Below are positions 24,301 to 36,300 of a stretch of DNA of 64,000 bases, piece after piece. Position 1 is the first letter of the stretch, and each line of letters begins with the position of its first letter. The translations under genes and the position numbers were made by a program. The notes beneath the pieces are model-generated. The model was not told where the DNA came from. It saw only the letters and a list, made by a program, of their open reading frames with translations, and did not search any database. The stretch lies in assembly GCA_037179515.1 (NCBI GenBank), contig JAXCGZ010003807.1, positions 118,501-182,500 on the forward strand, read 5' to 3'. The DNA is from Halocaridina rubra. Taxonomy: Eukaryota > Arthropoda > Malacostraca > Decapoda > Atyidae.

Positions 24301-27300
24301 CACTGGCACCACTGACAACATAAAGCATATATTAAACACTCCAACTAACCATTCCAATGCAGTCACACCCCCTTCTTTCAACATCTCCGCTCTCACACCA
24401 TCCATTCCAGGTGCTTTACCTGCTTTCGCTTCATACAATGCCCTTTTCACCTCCTCTCCTGTAATCTCTCTCTCATTTTCATCTCCCATTACTGCACTTG
24501 AACACCCCCCACTGCCACTATAGCTCCCTCTCTATCTTCCTCAACATTCAGCAAGCACTCAAAATATTCTGCCCATCTTTTCCTTGCATCGTTCCCTCTT
24601 AACATCTGTCCATTCACATCTTTCACTGTCTCTTCCATTCTCGATGAACCCTTCCTTACTCTCTTCACTTCTTTCCAAAACTTCTTTTTATTCTCCTCAT
24701 ATGACCTACTAAAATCCTGTCCCCACCTAACATTTGCCAACCCCTTCTCTTCCTCTACCTTCTGCTTGGTTTCCACATTTTTCCCCCTATATCTTTCATA
24801 CTTCTCCTTACTGTTACACTGCAGCCATTCCTCAAAGGCCCTCTTTTTCTCTTCCACTTTTATTTTCACCCCTTCATTCCACTACTCGCTGCCCCTCCTC
24901 ATGCCACCTCCAACAAACCTCTTTCCACACACATCACTTGCATGTCCCATAAAATATTCTTTTATCAACCCCCATTCCTCCTCTAACTCCCCAACTTCTC
25001 TTTCTTTCACCCGGTCATATGCCACTTTCAACCTGTCCTGATATTCCTGTCTCTTCTCTGGCTTTTTCAACTCTTCCACCTTCACCATTTCCCTTCTACA
25101 TCCCCCCACTCTATTTCCCCACTCTTTTACTACTACCACTTTTGCTTCAACCAAAAAATGATCTGACATCCCAGCAGCCACAACCCTAAATGCATGCATA
25201 TCTTTCACTCTAACAATCATGCTCTTTGCTACCAACACATAATCCATCAAAGCTCTTTCTTTCACTCTTCCATATGCCACTCTCATCCATGTATACTTAT
25301 TTATTAACTTCTTGAAAAAACTATTACCTATCAGCAATTCTTGCTCCACACACATATCCAACAGTCTCTCGCCACTCTCATTCCCACCTGGTACCCTATA
25401 CTTTCCTACAACACCCTCTACGTCTCCATCACCCACTCTGGCATTCAAGTCACCCAACACATCTACATAGTTCCTTCTACTCAAACCATCCACAGACCTA
25501 GTTAACTCATTCCAGAATTCATTACGCTCTTCCTCACTTCTCTCACATCCTGGCCCATACGCACTAACAAAAGCCCGACATTCCCTACCTATCTTAGCCC
25601 TCACCCACATCAGCCTAGATGACACTTCGATCCATTCCACTACCTAATTTACCATCCATTCACTCAGCAATAATGCACACCTTCTCTCGCTCCCCCTTTT
25701 CAACCCCAGACACCCTAGCTGTCACATCTCCAAATGCCACTTATCCTTTTCCTTTCATCTTCGTCTCACACAATGCCAATACAGTGTTACCCCGGTTATT
25801 GGCGTTTCTTGGTTCGCGTTCTCACTCTATCGCGGTTTTTTTTTGGATAAATTATTATTTTATTTTATGGGTATACGCAAAAATATTAAAATATTGAAAA
25901 AAAAAAATTTTCAGTATTTTCATTTTTTTATTGGAAATGTAAATTTACGTTGCTTGCTGTTATTTATAATGTAAAGGATGTTTTTTCAACAGTGCAGGGA
26001 GGGTTTATACAGTTTGTAAACGAAAAAATAATTGTAAATGAGTATGTGTGTCACGTCATCATCACCTCATTCATCGTAATTTTATCTATCACTTTCATAA
26101 AAATTTACGTTGCTTGCTGTTATTTATAATGTAAAGGGTGTTTTTTTAACAGTGCAGGGAGGGTTTATACAGTACGTAAACGAAAAAATAATTGTAAATG
26201 AGTATGTCACGTTATCATCACATTCACGGTAAGTTTTCCTATCACTTTCATAAAAATTTACGCTGCTTGCTGTTATTTATAATGTAAAGGGTGTTTTTTT
26301 AACAGTGCAGGGAGGGTTTATACAGTACGTAAACGAAAAAATAATTGTAAATGAGTATGTCACGTTATCATCACATTCACGGTAAGTTTTCCTATCACTT
26401 TCATAAAAATTTACGCTGCTTGCTGTTATTTATAATGTAAAGGGTGTTTTTTTAACAGTGCAGGGAGGATTAATACAGTACGTAAACGATAAAATAATTG
26501 TAAATGAGTATGTATGTCACGTCATCATCACCTCATTCACCGTAATTTTATCTATCACTTTCATAAAAATTTACGTTGCTTGCTGTTATTTATAATGTAA
26601 AGGGTGTTTTTTTAACAGTGCAGGGAGGGTTTATTCAGTACGTAAACGAAAAAATAATTGTAAATGAGTATGTATGTCACGTCATCATCGCATTCACGGT
26701 AAGTTTTCCTGTCACTTTCATAAAAATTTACGTTGCTTGCTGTTATCTATAATGTTAAGGGTGTTTTTTTAACAGTGCAGGGAGGGTTTATACAGTACGT
26801 AAACGAAAAAATAATTGTAAATGAGTATGTATGTCACGTCATCATCACATTCACGGTAAGTTTTCCTATCACTTTCATATAAATTTACGCTTGCATGCTG
26901 TTATCTATGAAGTAAAGGGTGGTATGTTAACAGTACAGGGACAGTTTATACAGTGTAAAGGTAAAAATATATTAAAATATCTATGTACATATAGGCTGAT
27001 CCTACTTCGCGGATTTCCTGGTTCGCGCCGGGTCCCAGAACCGAACTACCGCGATAAGTGAGGTAACACTGTACATCCATCCTCCTCCTACCAAACATAT
27101 ATCCAATCTCACATCTTTTGCTTTCTATCGTACTACAACCACGCACATTTAGACACCCCAAAACTAGAGTTTGGGGAGAAGTTATTCTCCCCTCTACTCC
27201 CCTTCTTCTTTGACGTCTCGCAGGAAGTTAATACAAGGGGGGATTCCCAGTCCCCTCACCCCGTCCAGTTTTAGTCGCCTCTTACAACACGCAGGGAATA

Positions 27301-30300
27301 CGTTGGGGCTATTCTTTGATGTTGTGCCCACCACCACAGGGCACAATGCCACCAACATTAAATCTCAGTAATAAAAAAATAACATTATATGAAACCCCGG
27401 TGTAACTTGCAAAGAGATTAATATGTGGCATGTCCTCAATCCGTAATACCTGAAGGTATTGCGGACTAAACTAGGACTGGTCCAGACAGCTCCAGGTTAA
27501 GTCTTCCTTCAGGCACGGTTCTTGCTTTATGCCTACATCTACACCAACTATTCTGGCATATTTGTTACACATCTCTTGCTATCCATTACATTTGATAAGT
27601 CACAACACTCCCCATATGTTTGTTTTTGCCCTCATTTTCCTCGTTTTTGCTATAATGAAGGAAGGTACACAGCTTATGGCTTCTAGTACCCACTATAGGG
27701 GGGTGCTAAGAATCTTAGGGGATCTAGCTGACTCCAACTAATGGTGTGAGGGTAGATATGCCCAGTGGTAGTAATGGTTCTGCACTCAACCTTGCACCTC
27801 CAGATACATCTGCTTCTTTCACTCTTCAATTTTCTAAAATTCGTGGTCTGAACTTTATCTTTCATCTGTGGAACAGCACTTGGGCACATTCCTCTCTAAC
27901 CTTCTTCTCCTGTCTGAAACCTATCTGTCTAGCCATGCTTCCACTGACCCATTTCAAATCTCTCACTATAACCTGTATTCTGGTTTTCATTCCAAAGGTG
28001 GGGTCTGTGCCTACTGCAACACTAACACTCCTATTGCAAGGCTCATGAACCTTGAATCTCCTGACTCTGATGTTCTTTGACTGAAAATCTCTCTATCCAC
28101 TACCACAATATTCCTTTGCTTCTGCTCCTGTTCTCCAAACTTCACTGATTTTGTGTCTTTCCTTGAATAACTGTCCTCTTGCCATGAGTCCTTGCTATCT
28201 TCTCACCCACATGCTGTAGTTGTCTACATTGGAGACTTCAATGTACACCACAGTGAGTGGCTTCATTCTTCTCTGACTGATGTGGGAGGAAGTAAGGCCC
28301 CTGCTTTCTCTATTACTCATGATCTGGAGCAAATTATCAAACATCCAATTGGTGTTCCCCATCAACACAAACATGTAGTCAACACTCTTGCCCTATTTCT
28401 TACTTCTAACCATTCAAACTACTCATATTCTATGCTTTCCCCTCTTGGTAAACCTGACCACTCTGTGATCTCAATCTCTTCCATTTTCACTCCTCCTCCA
28501 TTAATTCCTTCTACTCAGCGCCGCCTTTGGCACTTTGAGTGTACCCAACGTGAATATTTGCATAACTTCCTCTTTGACTTCCAATGGGATGACTATTGCT
28601 TTCAGTCCCAAAACCCTAATCAGGTAGCCCTTAAAATTGATGAGCTCATAATGTCGGGAATGGAGGCGTTCATCCCCTCCTTCTTGAAAACTTTATCTCC
28701 TCCTAATCCTTGTTTGACCGTGCATGCTCAATGGCTATTTAGGTCAGGGATCGGGCACACCAGTCATACCAAGCCTCTCCTGATTTAACTCACTCTGCTT
28801 TTACTGTAGCTAGAAATTGCAGTACTGCTCAGATTCAAAGGTCTAAAGCTTCCTTTATGAGAAAGAAAGTTGGTGACCTTAACTCCTTTCCCAATGATAA
28901 ATGTCTCTGATCCTTAGCCAAAAATCTCTCCAAAAACTTCAGTAACTCAAGCTTTCCTCCTCTCATTCATTCTGATGGTTATATAGCTTGCTCTCCCAAT
29001 GACAAAGCCACTCTCTTTGGCTCTTATTTTTCTGCCAACTCTCCTGTAAACGATTCTAGTGCACCTATCCCTCAATCTCTACTCCTTTCTAGCCGTATGC
29101 CTTCTCTTATTCTTTCTTCAAACAAAGTTCCTAAGGTTCTTCGCTCGCTAAAGACGAACTAGGCATCTGGTCCCGATGGTATCCCTGCAAGGTTGCTTAA
29201 GGAGTTTGCAGATGAACTGGGTTCCATGCTTTGCCGTCTTTATCGCTTTTTTCTCTCAACCAGTATCTATCCTTCATCTTGGAAGAATGTTCTAGTGCAA
29301 TTTGTTCCTAAGAAGGGTGACCACTCTATTCCTTCAAACTACCGACCTATTGCCCTAACCTCTTCTATTCTATCGCTAAAGTTTTCAAAACTTTGCTCAA
29401 TTCTCACTTATTGAAACATCTTCAATCAAGCTCACTTATCTCAGATTACCAGTACGGCTTCCGCAAGGCAAAATCCACTGGTGACCTCCTGTCCTATCTT
29501 ACTCATGTATGGTCATCTTCGAGGAGCTATGGGGACTCCTTTGTCGTCGCTCTTGATATCTCTAAGACTTTTGACAGAGTCTGGCACAAGGTTCTGTTGG
29601 CCAAACTCCCAGCCTATGACTTTATCCCTCTCTCTGTTTTCTGATTTCCAGTTTACTTTCTGACCATTTAATGTCTGTGGTTGTTGATGGTGCAACATCT
29701 AGTCCATTCGCTGTTACCAGTGGTGCTCAACAGGGCTCTGTTCTTTCACCTACTCTGTTCCTTCTCTTCATCAACAATCTTCTTCAGTCCCCATCCTCCT
29801 CTCTTCTTCACACCTTTGCAGACGATTCTACCCTTCATTTTTACTCTGCATTTTCTTCACAACTTTCATCTGCTACTTATAATCAGTCTCGTATCACTTT
29901 TTCTTCTACTCTCTACACCGATTTGCAGAGGGTATCTGAGTAGGGCAGCCAATATTTAGTTAAATTTAATGCCTCAAAGACACAGTTTCTGGATAATTCT
30001 TTATCTTCTTCTCCTCCTGATAGCCCTATTATCTTCATAACTAGCGAAATTTACCCTCTTAATTCTATCAACATATTAGGAATCCAGTTAGCCTCTGACT
30101 TGTCTTGGGGGAATCACATAATCTAAATTTCTAAATCAGCATCCAAAATATTGGGGGTTCTGTTTCGCTTTCGTCATTACTTTAACCCTTTACAGTAGCT
30201 TAAAATCTATAAAGGTCTTATCCGTCCCTGCTTAGAATACTGCTCACACATTTGGGGTTCTTATTCTTATAAGTATCTCCTTGATAGGGTTAAATCTAAG

Positions 30301-33300
30301 GCAGTCAGACTCATTAATGACTTTTATCTTACTTCTAATCTGGGTTCTCTTTCTCTTCGCCATAAGGTATCATCCTATTCTCTTTTCTATCAATACTACT
30401 TCCATCGCTGCTATGATAAGTTGGCGAGTTTCATCCCTCCCCCACTGTCGAGGCCGCGTAACACTCGCCAAGCGGCCTAGTCTCACAGGTACTATGTAGA
30501 GATTTGTAGCTCGTCCATTGGTCGGTGCAGCGACTGCCTCTTCCCATCTACCTCCAGACTCTGGAACTCTCTTCCTCCTTCTGTCTTTCCTAATTCTTAT
30601 AACCTATCTTCCTTCAAAAAGCAGATCTATCGTCATTTCCATATCTCTACGTCCTCGGTACTTTGACTATTCTTTCAACCTGTCTTTTTCCTTTTTATAT
30701 CATTACCTCATATCTGCCTTGACCTTAATCTTTTTCTTTTCTTTCTTCTTCATGTTTTCTTCGTACCCAGGCCTTTATTGATGAGGGCAGTTTTCTAGCC
30801 TGTCCCTGTGTCACACATAAAACAAAGACTTTGAAGAGTATGCACACTGATTCGGTTTTGAGCAATCTTCACCTCTGCATAGGTATATAATCACACCCCA
30901 AGTCGGAAGGATATTCAGTGAAAGATGCAGAATAATTCATGGTGATTATACATATATGCAATTCTGTCAGATATGCATCATTCCAGAGGAATATTCTACA
31001 ATATATTTTCAATATCCAACAGTGGAAGAGACCATAATATATGGGAGGTTTGATGTCACAAGCTAGAAAAACGTATGTTTGATATGCAAGGAGACTAATG
31101 AAACTATACTGCATCTAGAAAAAAAATTAATGGGAAGAGAAAATCAGACAGTTTTTGAGAAAAATCCAGAAATATACCCATTCATGAGTTTCGTGGTCTC
31201 TATTATGGTATGAAATGTCTACTCTGGCATGAAAAGGCATTTAACCAGGAAAGAATAATACTGTAAAGTTAAATGGATTAAAACTATACACTGAAGCAAA
31301 GAGTTAAATTTATTTACTCTGATAGTCTTATGCATCCTATCATGTCCCCCTATCCAACAATGACCTGTATTACAAACAATTCTGACAATGGGAGTGTAGG
31401 CCCTAGTTCTTCGGAACTTCAGTAAAAACGCTTTCCTTTCCCTCAATGTTACCAAGCCAGCAAATAACATTATAGTAAATATCTCTCAAGTGCGAAGAAG
31501 AGTTTCTTGGTTTATGCCCCCCAAACCCATGTTACTTACACATAAACATGAATTTTCTAAACTTTTCATATCTTAATATAATATCTAATCTCTCTATCTC
31601 TTTTACTTTGGCTTATAGTGTGTTTGTATTACAAACTTTAAAAATCAGATGTTTTTTTAAGTGACAGTTCTAAGATGGTGTAAGTGCATATGTAGAGCTT
31701 ATGTCTGGGCTCCAGCTGGTGGTAAGTTTATTTATGTGTTGAATTTGTGTTTCATAGCTTAACATGCATAATAAATATATTTTTTGCTTTTCTTTGAACA
31801 TTTATGAAACTAAATTATTTAAATTCAAATATACATTGTTTAGTTAATACAAACATAACAGTGAAAAGAAAGCCTGACAGGTAGTCACAAACTCACAATG
31901 CGTGAGGCTTATGATGGCCCCACTTTATACCCACAACACAAACCTGTTAAAATAAACAACAATTGCTATCGCAATTGGAACAATCTGTCCCTAGTACAAT
32001 CCTTGACATTATGCAAAAACAACCCTTACCAACCTTTTAAGGATGTAAAATGTTTGAAATATATTTAATGACATTACCGATATTTCTTAATTATCTTTGA
32101 ATGCATAAAGGGTAATTTGAATTTAATATCTGAAACTCACACCATAGTCCAATATAGATATGAGAAAATGTATTAACAAAATTGATAGAGACCTTGGTAT
32201 TTGATAGTGGCAATATTTTTCCAGCATTCTAAATTCTTAAGGCTTTTGGTTGATACAAACGAATTTGAGCTCCTTTTATCAGATATTTGCTCTTTATTCA
32301 GTTAAACTTAATATCTTCTCCCATAAGAGCATTGGGGAAGACTTGGGAAACCGAGGTTTATTGGGTGGGGGAGCATAAAACAACCATCCAAACCTAACTT
32401 GTCCCTTACTGATACTGATAAAAAGAGATAGAGTAACACCAGTGCATAAATTTCAACAAATGGAGGTTTTCTTCCTCATTGGGAAGCTGCATCCTACCAG
32501 AAACCCTCACATATAAGGAAATGTTCAACAAAAAAGATGATTATACAGTATATATATTAACAATGCCAAAATCATATGAATATACCTTTGAAAGCGCAGT
32601 TAAAAAAAAAAAATTAGATTTGGGTTGATGTTGATAACAAATAAGCATTTGAACAACATCATGACGTACTGTTTTATCTGGATTTTTATTAATAGTTCAC
32701 AAATGATACCTAACCATCAAAGCATAGATGTATAATGTAAGTGCACAGCCTAGAAATCCTACTTAATTTTACCTAACAAGAGTTAAGTTTTTGCATGACA
32801 AGGGCCCGAATTATTAAATACATATACATATACACATGCCTCATTCCCCCTTGTAAGGGGGGTGGCCGAGTCAAGAAATACGCATTCACCACAATCCACA
32901 CATACTGTACCTCAACCACACCTCTCAGCTCCTTGGGGATAAAGGGCTGCCATGTCTCCCCCCCTTCCACCCTGCTTGGGTCACCCACAAGGTATGAGGG
33001 CAAGGGTATTCTACAATGAGGCCCAACAGCCACAGCTGGTTTAACCCCACCGCTTCATCACATGGCAACTCCCCTCACATCCGTCTATCACAGTTCACTG
33101 AGCTAGCAAGTGCGAGAAATCCCTTTGGGCCATGTTATAAATTCACTATCTTCCTCCACTCATTCCTAGCTCTTGCACGCACTCTTCCCTGTTCCACTGA
33201 CATCCATGTGCATTCAGTGCTCTCTTCACCATCCATCCATCTCATTCTAGGTCTCCCTCTTGACCTAACTCCAATCACTTTGCATTTTACACTCTCTTCA

Positions 33301-36300
33301 TTATTCGTTCATCTCTTTATCTTCTTCTCCTCTTAATAATCCTATTGTCTTCCAAACTAACGAAATTTACCCTCTTAATTCTATCAACATACCTTGTTCC
33401 TTTTTTACGTGTTTTTTTTATTCGCGAAATTGTAATAACGCCCCCAAAAAATAATAGTAAAAAATACGAATTTCGCGAATAATGCCCGCCAAAAAATTTT
33501 TATTTCTTATTTCTATTTTAGTAAATAAGCAACTGCGGACGCTTTTCCTGCCACGCTGCCATCAGTGTGTCGTTACCCAGTATAGTGCATGGATATCTTT
33601 AGGGTTCTGTGTTTGTGTTACGTTTGTATTTTCAGTTCTTTTATATCTTAAAAATTATATATTGTACTATCATGGCCAGTAAAAGCCTAGGAAAAGACTG
33701 TGTAAGTGCTTCTACTCCCAAAAGAGCAAGAAACACAATAAGTCTTGAAACAAAATTGCAAGTGTTGGGCCGTTGTGAGTGTACGGTCGCCATTAAACCG
33801 GCTATGCATCTCAGTGATTGTTACGGTTTGTGTTTTCAGTTCTTTTATATTTTAAAAATTATATATTATACATACTATCATGGCCAGTAAACGCCCAGGA
33901 AAAGACTGTATAAGTGCTTCTACTCCCAAAAGAGGCAGAAAGGCAACAATTCTTGAAATAAAATTGCAAGATTTGAGCCGTTATGAGAGTGGTGAGAGTT
34001 AGGTCCCCATTGATCCGGCTATGCATCTCAGTAAATTTTACAGTTTGTGTTTTCAGTTCATTTATATTTTAAAGATTATATATTGTACTATCATGGCCAG
34101 TAAATGCCCAGGAAAAGACTGTGTAAGTGCTTCTACTCCCAAAAGAGGCAGAAAGGCAATAATTCTTGAAATAAAATTGCAAGAGTTGAGGCGTCATGAG
34201 AGTGGTGAGAGTACGGTCGCCACTGAACAAGCGTTGCATTTCAGTGAATGTTACGGTTTGTGTTTTCAGTTCTTTTATAGTTTAAAGATTATATATTATA
34301 CTATCATGGCCAGGAAAAGACTGTATAAGTGCTTCTAATCCCAAAAGAGGCAGAAAGGCAATAATTCTTTAAATAAAATTGCAAGGGTTGATCCGTCATG
34401 AGAGTGGTGAGAGTACGGTCGCCATTGAAACTGCGTTGCCTTTCAGTGAACGTTACAGTTTGTGTTTTCAGTTCTTTTATAATTTAAAGATTATATATCG
34501 TACTATCATGGCCAGTAAACGCCCAGGAAAAGACTGTATCAGTGCTTCTACTCCCATAAGAGGTAGAAAGGCAGTAATTATTATTCTTGAAATAACATTG
34601 CAAGGGTTGAGCCGTCATGACTGGTGAGAGTACGGTCGCCATTGAACAGGCGTTGCATCTCAGTGAATGTATGTACGTAAACACTATCCGTGAAAATGCG
34701 GAAAAAATAAATAAAAGTGCAAAAGCTAGTTTTGGTTTAACTGCGGCTAAGTCTTCATATTCTCGATCGGATATTATGGGGAAAATGGAAAAAATGGAAA
34801 GTAAGAAGTTTTCATATTGTCGATCGGATATTCTGAAGAAAATGGGGAAAAATGGTATGTGTACGACACTGCTTCCACGAGTAACAAGCTTAGTTTACCC
34901 TAGATCTGGACAAAAATTTCCCTATCCATATTGAGTACCCTAAATGTTATAAAATTAATTATTATTATTATTATTATGATTATTATTATATAGTCAACGT
35001 AGATATCACTCACCATCACATTCTCTGATTACCCTAAATTAGGGTATTTTATCCACTGTGCGTGGATATATTTATAACTCTTTGTCTTTTCAGTTCTTTT
35101 AAATTTTACAGATAACTGTATACCTGTACTATAATATGATGGCTAGTTGCATAATGAAAATATTTAGTTTTCTACTCTTGCTTTTGTTCAATGTTTGTTA
35201 CATTTGGCAGATAGAGGTTCGTTCTCCTCCTCTAATACCGCATATGTCAAGTGCTCACCGCCACCACGAGCATCCCATACCTGTTGGTCACCGTATAATA
35301 GAGTGAGTACAATGTGTGTTATCTTTTTATATAAAGTGAGTAGAATGTGTTTTATATATTTTTGTCACAGTAATTCAGGCGTTGCATAATGAAAAAAATT
35401 TAGTTTTCTAGTCTTGCTATTGTTAATTGTTTCTTACGTTTGGCAGGTAGGAGTTACTTCTCCTCATCTTATACAGCTGATGTCACGTGCTCACCGCCAG
35501 TATGCTTGTCCCATGCCTGTTGCTCACTGTATAATAGAGTGAGTAGAATGTGTTATCTTTTTTTTTTGTTACAGTAATTCAGGCATTGCATAATGATAAT
35601 TTTCTTTTTAGTTTTTTAGTCTTGCTTTTGTTGTGTTTATATTATCTTTGTTTACGTTTGCAGATGGGGTTCGTTCTAACGCTTCCCCCTCCTCTTCCGC
35701 TACCGCTGATGTTACATGCTCACCGCCACCACGCTCGGCCCTTACCTGTTGCGCACCTATAGAGTGAGTAGAATGTGTTTTACATTTAGGCACTGCATAA
35801 TGAATTTTTTTTCATTTTTTAGTCTTGCTTTGGTTATTTATAATCTTAATTTTATCTTTATTTACATTTGCAGATAGAGGTTTGTTCTCCTGCTTCCTCC
35901 TCCTCCTCTTCTACCGCTAAACTTATGTGCTCACCACCACCATGCACGTCTCAGTGTACTGTATGACTGTTGCCCACTGCATAATAGAGTACAGTACAGT
36001 ACAGTATGTTAATTTCTTGCTGTACAGTAAATCTGAATATCTTTTGTATACTCTTAAAAATAGATACAGGGCTTTCTTCTTTGATATGTAGTTATAAAAT
36101 ATATTTTACTTATCTTATATCTTTGGCATAGTGTGTCTATGTAAGGTTTGGAACGTATCTATGCCCTTTGTCATTGTTTCCTATGGAATATTAATCGTTT
36201 TTTCACGCAATTTTCCATTTACCCGACACTTCTGAGAACCTATCTTCGCGTTATTCTGAGAACAAGGTGTATTAGGAATCCATATAGCCTCTAACTTGTC

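Larger units (their letters stand above)
23016..27400 (-). mobile_element. RTE-like LINE copy A, minus strand, interrupted by two insertions
   Basis: On the minus strand, endonuclease sequence lies at 24882-25640 (VDVLGDLNARVGDGD and AAGMSDHFLVEAKVVV, both catalytic signatures). A basic linker follows at 24489-24869. RT is at 24003-24489 (AKAGKAPGMDGVRAEML, QSGFRRGRGCIDQIF, FLDLEKAYD) and 23084-23662 (LRQGCVMSPWLFNLYIDG, LLFADDTVVVAD). The FADD box is intact at 23478-23489. The 3' terminus GATGTCGGCTACCCCCTAAC lies at about 23035-23060. A Jockey 3' fragment (23738-23963) and a Tigger-like element (25782-27071) interrupt it. The 5' part continues at 27074-27400. Among the LINEs here this one keeps its frames best, though it is still broken. 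The RTE assignment rests on motif style. Confidence 0.9.
33392..36269 (+). mobile_element. Tigger/pogo-like DNA transposon with CENP-B-type transposase N-terminus, TA target duplication
   Basis: The element starts CCTTGTTCC after TA (33390-33391) and ends GAACAAGGTG before TA (36270-36271). The LINE sequence on either side joins perfectly at a single TA, so the boundaries are exact. The transposase N-terminus is MASKRPGKDCISASTP followed by a basic RGRKA stretch, then helix-turn-helix-like LEIKLQxLxRHESGESTVA, as in jerky/Tigger CENP-B domains. Near 34680-34850 come IRENAEKINKSAKASFGLTA and SRSDIMGKMEKM. The catalytic DDE domain is missing. Two segments have been tandemly amplified (33600-34690 and 35150-35960). 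It cannot move by itself. Confidence 0.92.

Noticed and set aside
24266..25041. Plus-strand frames rich in Ser/Thr/Pro/His
   Set aside because: They are complements of the minus-strand RTE-like ORF.
25936..26990. Regularly spaced repeats resembling a CRISPR array
   Set aside because: The units are about 157 bp, contiguous, in a eukaryotic sequence and inside a transposon. There are no spacers.
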